A stretch of DNA of 64,000 nucleotides from Cryptosporangium minutisporangium (lineage in GTDB: Bacteria; Actinomycetota; Actinomycetes; Mycobacteriales; Cryptosporangiaceae), in NCBI RefSeq assembly GCF_039536245.1, contig NZ_BAAAYN010000023.1, positions 254,875-318,874 on the forward strand. The letters are read 5' to 3'. Numbering within the stretch: the stretch's first letter is position 1; each line of letters opens with the position of its first letter. Below are positions 1 to 11,200 of the stretch, in pieces. The translations under genes and the position numbers were made by a program. The notes beneath the pieces were generated by a model. The model was given only the letters and a program-made list of their open reading frames with translations, was not told the origin of the DNA and searched no databases.

Positions 1-2319
1 AGCCTGATCCTGGAACGCGACGACGGGCCTCCGGTTAGCGCCCAGAACCTTCCGGCCGGCCTCAACGTCTCGGTGAGCTTCGCGGCCCGTACGGTCCTCG
101 ACCGGCCGCGACACGGGGTCACGATCCGCGCGGCCGACGGCTTCCTCGACGCGGACACCAATCCCCCTTCGGGTGCGCTGGTGCGCAATTTCATGGTCGT
201 CGCGGGAGTGATCGATCAAGTCTCCGGCAAGACATTCGAGCAGCGGATCCGGGTTCACCTCCACACCTCCGTCGCGCGCATGTGGTTGACGCCAGCGACA
301 CTCGCGATCCGCAGCGGCGCGGACGGCTCTCGGTTCACCGTCCTCGCACGGTTCGATGACGGGACCATCGGGGACGTCACGAACTGGCCGAATTTGATCT
401 GGACCGTCACCGAGCCCGGCGCCGGCACGCCGAGCCAGGCCGTACGGTTCGCCCCGGACGTCGGCCTTCAGACGCTCGCAGTGGGCCGGGAGGCACAGGT
501 CTCCGTCGCGTTCCCCGGCCCGCCACGCCGCACCGCGACCGCCACGGTGCGCACCGAACCGGCATGGTCGACGCCGACGCAGGTCACACCGCTCGCGCGC
601 CGCCCGGGCGGCGACTGGCGGCAGCGCCCGAATGTCCTGTTCCTGTCCGAGGGCTTCGAGGCCGACGAGGCGCAGGAGTTCCTCCGGGTGGTGCGGGCCG
701 TCGTCAAGAACTTGCGGACCTGGCCCTCCGCCCGGCCGTACAACCTGGTGGGGGACTTCCTCAACGTCTGGACCTGCTTCCGGCCCTCCCGGGAGGCCGG
801 GGTGAGCTTCCTCTCGGAGTGTTACACCACGCCACGCCGGAACCGGACGACGGGCGCGCGACTGGTCACCCGCCCCGCCCTGCCATTGACCGCCACGTCC
901 GAATGGTCCGTGGCGAACCTCGTGGACGCCGTGGGGCTACCCGTCCCGGTCGACGACGGCCCGGGAACGAACACGACGCTTCAGCAAAAACTCCGCGACT
1001 GGGAGCGCCTGTACCCGGGCCGGGTTCCCGCGGACGCGGTCACCCCCGAGGTGTACGCCGACTGGCGGGCGCAGGCCGGGCGCATCCTGGTCAACGAACG
1101 CGACACCGCCTTCGGCTTCGGGTACGGCGAGCGGCCCACGTTCCAGGACCCCGACACCGAGCCGTTCCACCGTCGACGCCTGCGCGAAGCGCCCTTCCTC
1201 GACTTCCTCGGCTCACTGCGGTTTGGCACCGAGCCGATCGGACCCACGTGGACGACCGGCAAGGACCGTCGGCTCGTGTGCCTCGTTCTCCGCAGCCGGT
1301 TCATCAGCGGCAACGCGTTCGGCCATCACTTCTCGATGGCGCTCGGCAGCAAGCAGGAGCTACTGGTGCGCGACGCCGCGAGCGGCGACGGCACGGACCT
1401 CGTCGTTCCCGCGGTTCCCCGCACCGTGCCGCTGACCGCGGTCGGAAGTGCGGCCCATGAGTTCTCGCACTGCGTGAACCTCGCCGACGAGTACGGGCGG
1501 GCGCCCGGCCCGCCTACGGTGACCGAGGCCGCCGAAGTTCGCCGCCATGGCAACGTGCAGCTCGCGAGCGACCTCGGGTCGACCGGGAACATCGATGCCG
1601 ACCGGATCATATGGACCTGGCACCGGATCGCGCGCTGCGGCGTGCTCGCCACCGCACCCGTTCCGCGCGGCGACAACGAGTACACGCTGCGGCTGCGGCC
1701 GGGCGACGCGTTCCCGTTCCAAGTCGACGACCTCGTTCGGCTGCGAGGACGCCCGCTGACACAGCGACCCGACCCGTCGTTCGCGCTCCGCGTGACGGCC
1801 AGGACCGGTGACGAACTGTCGGCGGAGCAGATCGAGGGGTTGCCGACCGCGCTGGATCCCGCACTGTTCCCGGCCGGGGCCGATCCGCAGCTCGACAGCA
1901 TCGTGTACGCGCCGGTCCGCGCAGCCGACGGCACCACCGAGTTGACGCTCGTGGCACCCGCGATCCAGCGACACCTGCGGACGACCCGGCGTCCGCTCTA
2001 TGCCAATCCGGTGGCCGGCTGCGGGTTCGACGCATCGGTGGTGCAGAAGCCGACGAGCTTGCCGAGCGGTCTGGATCCCCGCCGACCCCGCTTCCGGGAG
2101 CTGCTCGTCGGCCTCAGCGAGGGCGGCGCCGAGTTCAACTGTGGGGTGTACCACCCGACCGGGGCGTGTCTCATGCGCGACACCAGGTCGCTCGTCGAGA
2201 AGCTCCCTCACCTCGCCGGCTTCTGCCCGGTGTGCCGTTACCTGCTCGTCGATGTGCTCGACCCGACCCGGCACGGTGAGGTCGACGCGTACTACGCACC
2301 GGACTACCCCCGGCCATGA
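1..2319 (+). CDS. M64-like zinc metallopeptidase with Ig-like N-terminal region (5' partial)
   Basis: The frame is open from base 1, so the gene probably begins upstream; the GTG at 73 is only the first in-frame start candidate inside the window. Counting from base 1, about residues 110-180 resemble a bacterial Ig-like (Big) fold (TPATLAIRSGADGSRFTV). The segment NVLFLSEGFEADEAQEF near residue 210 is typical of IgA-peptidase M64 relatives. The catalytic motif HEFSHCVNLADEYG (first His encoded at 1456-1458) gives the HExxH zinc site, a further Asp ligand candidate and the DEY signature. The C-terminal Cys-rich end (YHPTGACLMRD, FCPVCRYLL) also matches M64. The substrate is unknown. It is first of five adjoining genes and overlaps the next by 4 bases. 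The family call is firm, the role is not. Confidence 0.85.
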   Translation, partial: SLILERDDGPPVSAQNLPAGLNVSVSFAARTVLDRPRHGVTIRAADGFLDADTNPPSGALVRNFMVVAGVIDQVSGKTFEQRIRVHLHTSVARMWLTPATLAIRSGADGSRFTVLARFDDGTIGDVTNWPNLIWTVTEPGAGTPSQAVRFAPDVGLQTLAVGREAQVSVAFPGPPRRTATATVRTEPAWSTPTQVTPLARRPGGDWRQRPNVLFLSEGFEADEAQEFLRVVRAVVKNLRTWPSARPYNLVGDFLNVWTCFRPSREAGVSFLSECYTTPRRNRTTGARLVTRPALPLTATSEWSVANLVDAVGLPVPVDDGPGTNTTLQQKLRDWERLYPGRVPADAVTPEVYADWRAQAGRILVNERDTAFGFGYGERPTFQDPDTEPFHRRRLREAPFLDFLGSLRFGTEPIGPTWTTGKDRRLVCLVLRSRFISGNAFGHHFSMALGSKQELLVRDAASGDGTDLVVPAVPRTVPLTAVGSAAHEFSHCVNLADEYGRAPGPPTVTEAAEVRRHGNVQLASDLGSTGNIDADRIIWTWHRIARCGVLATAPVPRGDNEYTLRLRPGDAFPFQVDDLVRLRGRPLTQRPDPSFALRVTARTGDELSAEQIEGLPTALDPALFPAGADPQLDSIVYAPVRAADGTTELTLVAPAIQRHLRTTRRPLYANPVAGCGFDASVVQKPTSLPSGLDPRRPRFRELLVGLSEGGAEFNCGVYHPTGACLMRDTRSLVEKLPHLAGFCPVCRYLLVDVLDPTRHGEVDAYYAPDYPRP

Positions 2320-5300
2320 GCACTCTCGCGACGATCGCTCGCCACCTCGCGCAGGCGGTGGCCCCGCTACGCCGGGCTACGACGGATCTGGCGAGTTTCC
2401 AGGCGTTCATGCTGCGCCTCGGCTGGACGGTGGACTCGCGGCCTTCCGGCTTCGCCGCACTGGCCACGCGGGTCGAACGCGTGCTGGACAGCGCGGCGAC
2501 GCTCGCCGACTCCGACGATCCGGAGCGCGTGCTCGACGTGCTGGCCGGAGTCCAGGAGCTCTACGACGCGATCGGCGAACTCACCGAGGCGCCCGCGGGC
2601 GTCGAACCGGCCGAGTTCCTCGCCGAGATCGGGGAGAGCCTGTTCGAACTCCTGCTCGTCGAGTACCTCGCCGTGGCCCTCCCCGCCCTCCACGACGGGC
2701 TGCGGCTGCTCGGGGCGATCGAGCACGAGGATCATCCGGAAACCGCGGGCCGGCCGGGTTTCGTCCGGACCCGGCTCCGTTACGACCTGCTCGCCCGGGC
2801 CCTCGACGACCCCGGCTCGGTTCCCGGGCGGCTTTACGGCTGGGGCACCGACGACGTCGACACCGACCTGCTCGCCGAGCACCTGCTGGGGTTGTCCTCG
2901 GCGCTCCGGCTGCCGGTGGTCCTCGAGCCGGTGGGGCCGGAGCAGGCGCGCGGCTATCAACCCGCTCCCGACGATGCGACGGGGGAGCCGGGCTTCTCCC
3001 TGCTGATCCCGCTGCTGGAACTGCGGGTCGACGACGTCCCCGTCAACGTATCGCTCGTACTGCTGGAGTTGCCGGCCGAAGGCTCGGCACCCGCGGGCGT
3101 GATCCTGCAACCGGCTGTGCCAGGGTCCGTCGAGGGGGAGGTGCGGGTCGACGACCGGACCACGTTCCGGGTACGCGCCGGGTCAGACGTCGAGAACACG
3201 TTCGGCATCCTCGTGCGCGGGAGCGAGGTCGCGGTGCGGTACCCGTTCCAACCCGGAACCGCCCTGCCGGCCGCCGGCTTCGGCGTCGCCGTCGAGTATC
3301 GCGCCGACGCGCCCAGCGTGCTCCTGGGCCGACCCGGCGGCACCCGCCTCGAGGCGCAGGGCGCCACCGGGACGTTCGAGGTGGACCGCGTCGGCGACGC
3401 GCTCGAGCTTCGGCTGGGCCTGGCCGTGGACCGGCTCGTGTTCACCCTCTCCGCCGGTGACCTCGACGGCTTTCTCGGCGACCTGCTGGGCAGCGCGGAG
3501 GGCCGTATCCCGATCCCCCTGGCGCTGCAGTGGTCGAGCCGCACCGGGGTGGGCTTCGTCGCCGGTGCGGGTCTCGAACGCGCGATCGCCGCCGGATATC
3601 GGCTCGGTGCGTTCACCGTCCTCGCCGGACGGGTTCGGGTGGCCGGCACCGCGGGCCCGGGGGCGGTACCGAAAGCGTTCGTTGAGGTGGGGCTGTCGGT
3701 CAGCGCCGCTGTGGGGCCGGTCCGACTCGAGGTCCGCGACCTCGGCCTGAGGCTGGAGCTGTCGTTCGCTGCGGGCAACGCCGGCCCGCTCGACGTCGGG
3801 CTCGGTGTGCGTGCGCCGGACGCGATCGGCCTAGCGCTCGAGGCCGGACCGGTCACCGGCGGCGGCGTCGTGGGCTTCGACGAGAGCACCGGGCGGTACA
3901 CAGGCGCGCTGGCACTGCAGCTGACGCGGATCAGCGTCCGGGCGATCGGACTGCTCGACACCCGGCTGCCGGGCGGTCAGCGGGGCTTCTCGCTGCTGGT
4001 CCTGCTGTCCGCCCGGTTCTCCCCGGGCATCCAGGTCGGGTTCGGCGTGACGCTGACCGGCGTCGGCGGCCTGGTCGGCGTCAACCGCCGCATCGACGTG
4101 GACGCCCTGTACGAGCGGTACGCCAGCGGCACGGCCGCCCGCATCCTGGCCGCCGAGGACCCGGTGCGCGACCTGCCCGCCGCGGTGACCGAGCTGTCCG
4201 CGATCTTCCCGCCTGCCCCGGGCGTGTTCGTGGTGGGGCCGACGCTGAGACTGCAGTGGGCGAAGATCGTCACGCTCGATGTGGGGGTGTTCCTGGAGTT
4301 CCCCGGTCCCACCCGGGTCGTGGTGCTCGGCACCGCGCGGGCCGACGTCACCAATCCCCTCGCGGCCGGTCCCCTGCTGCGGCTGCGAGCCGACTTCGTC
4401 GGTGTGCTCGACATGGTCAAAAGCACGCTGGCGTTCGACGCGGTGCTGGTCGACTCGCGCCTCCTGGAGAGCTTCCCGGTCACCGGCGGGCTGCTGGTCC
4501 GCGCGAGTTGGGGCGACGAGCCCTACGCGGTGTTCAGCGTCGGGGGGTTCCACCCGGACTTCGCGCCCGGGCCGCTGAAGGTGCCGAAGACGCTCACCCG
4601 GCTGGCGATGTCGTCCGGCTCTCCCGGCGACCGGCTGTACCTCCGATTCGAGGGCTACTTCGCGCTCACACCGAACACCGTCCAGTTCGGCGCATCGGTC
4701 GAGGTGGCGGCGAAGCTAGGGCCCATCCGGGTCCGGGGCGTCCTCGCGTTCAACGCGCTGATCCGGTTCGAGCCGTTCTTCTTCCAGATCACGTTCGAGG
4801 CCGGCATGCGCGCGGAGTGGCGCGGTCGCACGCTGCTCGGCCTGAAGGTGCGCGGCACGCTCTCCGGCCCTGGCCCGGTGCGATTCACCGGCAAGGCCTG
4901 CATCGAGGTGTTGTTCTTCGACATCTGCGCGAGCGCGAGTTTCACGCTGGGCAGTGAGGCGCCGCCCGCGGTCGGGCCGGCGCCGAACGTGCTGGACGTG
5001 GTCGCGGACGAGTTGCGGAACCCGGCCAACCTGCGCGCAGCGGCGGAAGACCGGACGGTGGTCCTGCGCCGGATGCCCAGCTCGGTGTTCCCGCCGACCG
5101 GCCTGATCTGGGAGCAGACCAGGGCACCCCTCGGCCTGCTGCTGGATCGGTTCGAGGGCACTCCGCTGGGCCGCGCGGAGATCGTCGAGGTGATCGGCGA
5201 CGCGGCATCCGGCGAGGAGCGGGACTGGTTCGCGCCGGGTGGCTTCGCGGAGCTGAGCGACGCCGAAGCACTCAACCGCCGCTCGTTCGAGCGGCTGCCG

Positions 5301-5645
5301 TCCGGCGTCCGGTTCGGCACCCAGAACGATGTGGTCTCCGCCGGCGTCCGGCACGACGTGACGACGCGCGAGTTCATCCTGCCCGCCCCGACGCCGCAGC
5401 CGCCCTCGGCGCGGACGCCGAGAGCCGCCCCGCCGTGGCTGATCGAGGCCGCCCAGGTCCGGGAGGGCCGCTCGGACGGTCGCCGATCGCAGCCCGTCCA
5501 CCGTGTGGAACCGGAGCGATGGCAGGTACTCGACCAGGACGGCGGAGTGCTGACCGAGGTCGGCGAGGCACAAGCACATCAGATCGCTCGTGCGCGCGGC
5601 TTCGTCGCGGTGGCCGCCGGCGACGTCGTCGACATCGGCCTGTGA
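2316..5645 (+). CDS. DUF6603 domain protein
   Basis: A 1109-residue protein whose ATG overlaps the peptidase stop (ATGA). About residues 515-885 read as the DUF6603 family: FDESTGRYTGALALQL, GFGVTLTGVGGLVGVNRRID, ELSAIFPPAPGVFVVGP and GGFHPDF are its recurring signatures. The region is rich in alternating hydrophobic and glycine residues, suggesting a long beta-rich structure. Residues 1-200 look helical and acidic. The C-terminus (after 900) is polar and Pro-rich. I see no signal peptide. DUF6603 has no established function. Its place between a metallopeptidase and three unknown large proteins suggests a subunit of a large assembly, which is inference only. Confidence 0.85.
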   Translation: MSTLATIARHLAQAVAPLRRATTDLASFQAFMLRLGWTVDSRPSGFAALATRVERVLDSAATLADSDDPERVLDVLAGVQELYDAIGELTEAPAGVEPAEFLAEIGESLFELLLVEYLAVALPALHDGLRLLGAIEHEDHPETAGRPGFVRTRLRYDLLARALDDPGSVPGRLYGWGTDDVDTDLLAEHLLGLSSALRLPVVLEPVGPEQARGYQPAPDDATGEPGFSLLIPLLELRVDDVPVNVSLVLLELPAEGSAPAGVILQPAVPGSVEGEVRVDDRTTFRVRAGSDVENTFGILVRGSEVAVRYPFQPGTALPAAGFGVAVEYRADAPSVLLGRPGGTRLEAQGATGTFEVDRVGDALELRLGLAVDRLVFTLSAGDLDGFLGDLLGSAEGRIPIPLALQWSSRTGVGFVAGAGLERAIAAGYRLGAFTVLAGRVRVAGTAGPGAVPKAFVEVGLSVSAAVGPVRLEVRDLGLRLELSFAAGNAGPLDVGLGVRAPDAIGLALEAGPVTGGGVVGFDESTGRYTGALALQLTRISVRAIGLLDTRLPGGQRGFSLLVLLSARFSPGIQVGFGVTLTGVGGLVGVNRRIDVDALYERYASGTAARILAAEDPVRDLPAAVTELSAIFPPAPGVFVVGPTLRLQWAKIVTLDVGVFLEFPGPTRVVVLGTARADVTNPLAAGPLLRLRADFVGVLDMVKSTLAFDAVLVDSRLLESFPVTGGLLVRASWGDEPYAVFSVGGFHPDFAPGPLKVPKTLTRLAMSSGSPGDRLYLRFEGYFALTPNTVQFGASVEVAAKLGPIRVRGVLAFNALIRFEPFFFQITFEAGMRAEWRGRTLLGLKVRGTLSGPGPVRFTGKACIEVLFFDICASASFTLGSEAPPAVGPAPNVLDVVADELRNPANLRAAAEDRTVVLRRMPSSVFPPTGLIWEQTRAPLGLLLDRFEGTPLGRAEIVEVIGDAASGEERDWFAPGGFAELSDAEALNRRSFERLPSGVRFGTQNDVVSAGVRHDVTTREFILPAPTPQPPSARTPRAAPPWLIEAAQVREGRSDGRRSQPVHRVEPERWQVLDQDGGVLTEVGEAQAHQIARARGFVAVAAGDVVDIGL

Positions 5646-5654
5646 GGGGGACGC

Positions 5655-8279
5655 ATGCCCATCGAGCTCACCTTCTTCGGTTGGCAGCGGCCGGCGATCT
5701 ACGACCTCGTCGACGGCGTCGAGGGCGCGCGCGCCCGGGTGCGACTGGCTACCCAAGCGCGCAGCCTCGCTCCAGACGGCGAAGTCAACCGCACCACCAC
5801 GGCCAGGCTCACCGTGCGGACCGCCGGGCCCGGCGACGTCCGGGCGCTTGCGCCGGACGCGATCACCGGCCGGTACCCGACGCCGGGTGCCCCGGATGCG
5901 GAAACCCCCCTCTGCCCGCACGTGGAGTTCGCCGATCCGACCCTGCCCTGGCGGTACACCCCGGCAGGCAACCCGAGAGCGGACGACCTGAGCCTGCGGC
6001 CGTGGCTGGCGCTGGTGGTCGGCACCGACGACGAGGTCGAGCTCGCCGGCGAGACGGCGACGATCGGTGCGGCGGCGCTCCGCGAGCACCCGTTGCGGCA
6101 GTCGCCCACCTGGGCGCACGTCCAGGAGCTCGACGGCCATCGGCTGGCCCGGCTGCTGTGCCGCCGTCTCCTGCAACCGCGGGTGACCTACCACGCGCTG
6201 CTGGTGCCCACGTTCGTCGTCGGTGGCGACGGCGAGCTCGCCAACGCCTGGGCGGCCTCTCCGCCGGGTCCGGTGACACTGCCGGTCTACGCCCGGTGGC
6301 GATTCCGGACGGGGCCCGGCGGTGACTTCCGGACGCTGGCCGATGCGCTGGAACCCGGTGCGGCGGATGCGTCGACCGGCCTGACCACCGTGCGTTATCC
6401 GCGGCTGCCGGACCAGCCGGTGCTGAGCGTCGGCGGGGCCCTCACCGCGGTCGATCCGCCGGCCGACGTCCCACCGCAGGCGATCCGCGACGACGTGGAC
6501 CTCCTCCGCGGGCGACCCACCGACGGAATCGGCCGGCGCATCCTCGGGCTGCCGACGTACGGCGGGGCCTGGAAGGACCAGCCGGACGAGACGGCGTGGG
6601 GCGGCCCGCTCAACACCGACCCACGCCATCGCGGGATCGCCGGTCTCGGCTCGGAGTTGGGTGTCGTGCTCCAGGAGGAACTGGCCGAGCGGGTCGCTCA
6701 GCAGGCCGGCGCCCAGGACGCCGCGGAGGAACGGATCCGCCATCTGACGCTCGGGCTCGCCGCGTCCGAAGCGCTCTGGCGCCGCCGCCTGCCGACCGAC
6801 CCCGCGCGCCGTGTCTGGCTGTTCGGACCGGCGCTGCGGCGGGTGGTGACCGCCGCCGGACCGGTGGCCGATCGGGCGACCGCCGATGACCGGCCGCTGC
6901 CGCGCGGCTGGTTCTCCCCGGCAGCGCGGCGGACCCTGCGGCGCGGACCGGCGCGCGTCGCCCTCGCGCACCCGGCCGCGGCGGATCCGGCACCGCTGAA
7001 CCAGGTCGCGAACCGCCCGCCGACGCGGCCATCGTTCGCCGACCCGGGCCTCCCGTCGTTCGGTCGCCTCGGCGCCGCCGAGTTCGACCGCGAGCGCGCC
7101 GAGGCCGCCGAGAGCCAACGCGTGGACGCCGGCGCCGTGGCCCACGCGTTCGGCAGCCTCGACATGAGCCGCTTCCGCAGTCACACCGACGATCTCCTCG
7201 AGGTCCGGGACAGCCTGCAGCTGCGACGGTCGCGCCGGGAACTCCCCTGGGTGCGGCTCACGCTCCTGCTGACCGCGCTCGCCGACGGCGAGGACGATCC
7301 CGGCTTCGACGCGGCGACCGTGGGGGACCTGCTGCCGGGTCTCGCCGCGGACCTCGACGAGCAGAACGACGACGCGGACGTGCTGCCCGCGTTGCTGCGC
7401 GAGCTGGGTGACGACGAAGACCCGCCACCGCTCTTCCGGCCCGTGGACCTCGGCGGGCTCGGCACCGAGCTGGCGGCCGCGTTCGACCCGACCGGCATCG
7501 CCGCCCCGGCACGACGCCGGGTGCTGTCCACGCTCACCGGTCTGGATCCAGCCCGGCCGCTCGAACCGCCGGAGCAGTGCCCCCGCCTGGACCTCCCGGT
7601 CTGGCGTCGCCTGGCCGATCGGGCTCCGGACTGGCTGCTGCCGGGCATCGGTCAGCTCGGCGAGGACGTCGTCCTCGCGCTCGGCACCAATCCCGCCTTC
7701 GTCGACGCGTTCCTGATCGGCCTGAACACCCGCCTGCTGGAGGAACTGCGCTGGCGCAACCTGCGGATCGCCACCGGCTGCACCCCGATCCGCGCGTTCT
7801 GGCTCCGCACCGACGAGTCCACCGGTGACCGCCTCGACGACATCGCCGGCATCGCCGACTGGGCCGACGACAGCTCGCTCGGCCACATCCTGCCCCGCCC
7901 ACCCGGCGCAACCGAGAGCGACCTCGTGCTGGTCTTCCGCACGCGACTCTTCCAGCGCTACCCGCACACGCTGCTGTACCTCGTCTCCGACAGCTCGGGC
8001 TTCACCGAACCGCCGGACGACGACGCACCGCGAACGCTCCCGACCTTCCAGGGACGCATCGGCGAGGACGTCACGTTCTTCGGCTTCGTCGGGGTGCGTC
8101 CGCAGGCGGTGACCGGCTTGTGGATCGCGCTGGAGGAACCGCCGTCCGGGTTCCGGTTCCGCAACGACCAGCCCGCGACCGGCGTCGACGACGGCGCACA
8201 GTTCGCCCACGTCGCGTTCGACGACCCCACTCGGGTGCTGATCCGCGGCGACCACCTCGTACCCGGAGCATCGTCGTGA
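5655..8279 (+). CDS. large protein of unknown function, third gene of the five-gene operon
   Basis: An 874-residue protein starting at an ATG with GAGGGGG just upstream, 9 bases after the previous stop. I do not recognise a family. Visible landmarks are an N-terminal beta-like section, a Trp-rich stretch (LPWRYTPAGNPRADDLSLRPW) near residue 110, a long Arg- and Ala-rich helical middle (residues 340-560), and a C-terminal domain ending in FFGFVGVRPQAVTGLWIALEEPP near residue 800. There is no signal peptide or membrane segment. Codon usage is strongly GC-biased like its neighbours, so it is certainly expressed coding sequence. Start and stop coupling to both neighbours indicates production with the DUF6603 protein. 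No catalytic motif was seen, so a structural role is as likely as an enzymatic one. Confidence 0.85.
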   Translation: MPIELTFFGWQRPAIYDLVDGVEGARARVRLATQARSLAPDGEVNRTTTARLTVRTAGPGDVRALAPDAITGRYPTPGAPDAETPLCPHVEFADPTLPWRYTPAGNPRADDLSLRPWLALVVGTDDEVELAGETATIGAAALREHPLRQSPTWAHVQELDGHRLARLLCRRLLQPRVTYHALLVPTFVVGGDGELANAWAASPPGPVTLPVYARWRFRTGPGGDFRTLADALEPGAADASTGLTTVRYPRLPDQPVLSVGGALTAVDPPADVPPQAIRDDVDLLRGRPTDGIGRRILGLPTYGGAWKDQPDETAWGGPLNTDPRHRGIAGLGSELGVVLQEELAERVAQQAGAQDAAEERIRHLTLGLAASEALWRRRLPTDPARRVWLFGPALRRVVTAAGPVADRATADDRPLPRGWFSPAARRTLRRGPARVALAHPAAADPAPLNQVANRPPTRPSFADPGLPSFGRLGAAEFDRERAEAAESQRVDAGAVAHAFGSLDMSRFRSHTDDLLEVRDSLQLRRSRRELPWVRLTLLLTALADGEDDPGFDAATVGDLLPGLAADLDEQNDDADVLPALLRELGDDEDPPPLFRPVDLGGLGTELAAAFDPTGIAAPARRRVLSTLTGLDPARPLEPPEQCPRLDLPVWRRLADRAPDWLLPGIGQLGEDVVLALGTNPAFVDAFLIGLNTRLLEELRWRNLRIATGCTPIRAFWLRTDESTGDRLDDIAGIADWADDSSLGHILPRPPGATESDLVLVFRTRLFQRYPHTLLYLVSDSSGFTEPPDDDAPRTLPTFQGRIGEDVTFFGFVGVRPQAVTGLWIALEEPPSGFRFRNDQPATGVDDGAQFAHVAFDDPTRVLIRGDHLVPGASS

Positions 8280-11200
8280 CCACCACCGCCGTGCTGCTAC
8301 CGCTGCGCCTGGAAACCCGGTTTCTCGGTACCACGCTGCGCGTGCTGGTCGTGCCCGATGAGCCCTGGTTCGACCGGCACGATCCGATCCCGACCGCGGC
8401 CGAACTGGACGACCTGGAGCGGTTCTACGCCGCGGCCGGGGGCGACCTCGACCAGCCGCCAGCGCAGGCCCCGTGGCGACTGTTCGCCGGCCGTCACGGA
8501 CCGGGCCGAGCCGCCTGGCTGGTCCGCACGTTCCCGCGGGCGCCCGGCGGTGCCCGCGGCCTTCTCGACCGACCGTCGGAGCTGCGGGAGGAGTTCTGGT
8601 TCACCGCGCTCCCCGACTTCCCCTCCGAACTCCAGGTCTGGATCGCCCGCGGGGACTCCGAACCGGCGCTCGCCGCGACCCTGCCGATCGACGCCGCCCG
8701 GCTCCGGCTCGACCCGCCGGATCCCAACCCACCCGCGCCCGAGCCGTCCGAGCCGGACGGTCCCGAAACCGAGGTGGACCCGGAGCAGCGGTGGTGGGAG
8801 TCGTGGGACGAGGCGAAGCGGGCCGGACTCGGCGTCGAGATCGACCTGGGTGAGCGCAGCGACGACATCGAGGCGCTGTACGTGGTGGGACTGGCCGACA
8901 CGACCGCGGCGGCGTTGTTCGCCCGGCACCGCGACGCCGGTCAGCTCGGCCTGCTGGCGCCGGGCACGCCGACCAACTCGGTCGACGGCGTGCCCACCGC
9001 CGACCTCGGCCGCGACCCGCTGCCCTGGCTGCGGTTGCTGCGACGGTCGGCCGACGAGACCGAGCGAATCGCTGGTTTCGCGCTCACCGGCGACCGCGAG
9101 CTGCTCGGCGCGCTGCCTGGCGACAACCGGCCCTACCAGTTCTGGGCCCGGCAGGTGCTGACCGCGCTGTGGCCGGCGTTGGCCGGACACACTCTCACCC
9201 ACGTGCTGGACGTGCTGAACTCCGCGCAGACCCCACGCTGGGTTGCCGACAACGTCGACCCGATCGGACCGTTTCCGGCGCTGCGGGTCGGGAGCCAGCC
9301 CTACGGGCTGCTGCCCGCGACTTCCCTGCGCGACTGGGTACCCGCCGGCGACGACCCGCCGTTCGAGGCGGTGCTGGGCCGGCGGCTGAGTACCCTGCGG
9401 GCACGGTGGGCGGCGGCGGCCGTGCGAGGCGGGCGCGGTGCGGTAGACGGTGCCGACACCGATCAGCTACTCAGCCTCCTCGGCCAGCCCCCGGCGTCGT
9501 CGGCGTACGCGCTTCGACCGATGCACGCGATGGAGCTGTGGCTGCTCGGTCTGCTGGCCACCGGGCACGGACAGATCCCCGGGCCGACGGACCGGGCGAT
9601 GGGCTGGCGGCGGCTGGTAGAGGCATGGCACGACCGGTATCCGCTCGCCGCGGAGTTCGCGCTGCGTCCACGGCGGTACTACGGCGCCAGGGGCTGGGCG
9701 CACCGGACGCGACTCCCGCTGGTCACGCCCCGCGGTCTGCCCGGCGGCGTCGGCGTCGCGACTGTGCTGCGGCGCCTGGTCGACCTCGCCAGGCAAGCGC
9801 CGACGACGTTTGCCACCACCGCGGCGGTCGAGGCGTCCGTCGCCGCACCGCTCGGCAGCCTGCTGCTTCGGCTGGCCGTCCGCTCCCTGCAGGTCGCCCT
9901 CGGCGACCTCGGCCGGCAGAAGCTCGACATCCCGCCGGAGAAGCACCAGGCCGCGGCGGTGCCCGCCGAGACCCCTCAACTGCTCTCGGACTGGATCCGG
10001 GCAGTCGCCCCGGAGGACCTCGACGCCGACACCGACGCCGCCCGCGACCTGCGCCGTCTCACCGAAGCCCTGATCCGCCTCAGCGGCGACGCGCTGGGGC
10101 ACCTGGAGCAGCTGGTCCCGGCTGCCGTCGACTGCACCAGCCACCGCATCGACCCGTGGGTGGTCGGGCTGGCCCGGGCCCGCTTACGGCGACTTCCCGA
10201 GCAGCCCCCGCTGCTGGGTGCCTACGGCTGGGTGGACGGACCACGTCCGGGGCAGCCCGGGCCCACGGCGGGCGGGCTGCTGCACGCTCCCTCGTACCCG
10301 CAGGCGCTTACCGCTGCGCTCATCCGCGACCGGATGATCAACGACCCCGAGCCCGACCGGTGGCACCTGGACATCACCTCCGCCCGCGCACGACGGGCCG
10401 CGCGGCTCGCCGATGAGGTCCGCGGCGGGGCGCACCCCGCCGAGGCGCTCGGCCGGGAGGCCGAACGAGTGGTGGACGATCCGCTGCGGATCCGGGCACT
10501 GCGTCAGCGGTATCCACTGCGCGGTGAGCACGCGGGCCGCCGTACCTGCGACGGTCTGCGAGTGCTCGCCGATCTCGACGACCTCGAATTCCCTGACCCC
10601 GTACGACACGAGCTGCTTCTGTTGCGCGAGTCCGTCGACGTCTACGCCGATCTGCTCGTCGCCGAGGCCGTTCAGCACGTGGTCGACGGTCGCACCGGTC
10701 AGGCCGGAGCGGCACTGGACGCCGCCGCCGGACTGGCCCGGCCCCCGACGTTCGACGTGCTGCGCACCCGGCGGGAAGGACGCCCCGCCGAGTCCACGTG
10801 CCTGATCGCCATACCCGACGCACCGTTCCTGGCGCTGCCCGACGATCCGGCCACCGTCCACCCGGCTCTGCTGGCCGATCCGGCCACCGCCGCGTTCCTC
10901 GCCGCCCGCACCGGCACGGCCCGCCAGTGGCGGTGGCGACTCGACGTCGCGGGCACAGCGCGGGAGATCACGCTCGCCGATCTCGACCTGGAACCCGCGG
11001 ACGCCTTGGCGCTGCCGCTGGGTGTGCTGGAACGACTGGTCCGGCAGGCCGTACCCGATCCCGGCGCCACGATCATCGACCGGGACGGCAGCGTCCGGTA
11101 CGAGCATGCCGCCCGACTGGCCGCACTCCTCGGCCGCTCACCCGCCACCGCGGCGGACGCCGCCGAGGGCTCCCCCCGGCCGGACCCGGACGGGACTGCC

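Noticed and set aside
4716-8255. A very long reverse-strand open frame (1179 codons) opposite the DUF6603 and third operon genes
   Set aside because: Its codon positions mirror the GC bias of the forward genes and the product is a low-complexity Arg/Gly/Gln-rich sequence without any domain, as expected for an antisense shadow in high-GC DNA.
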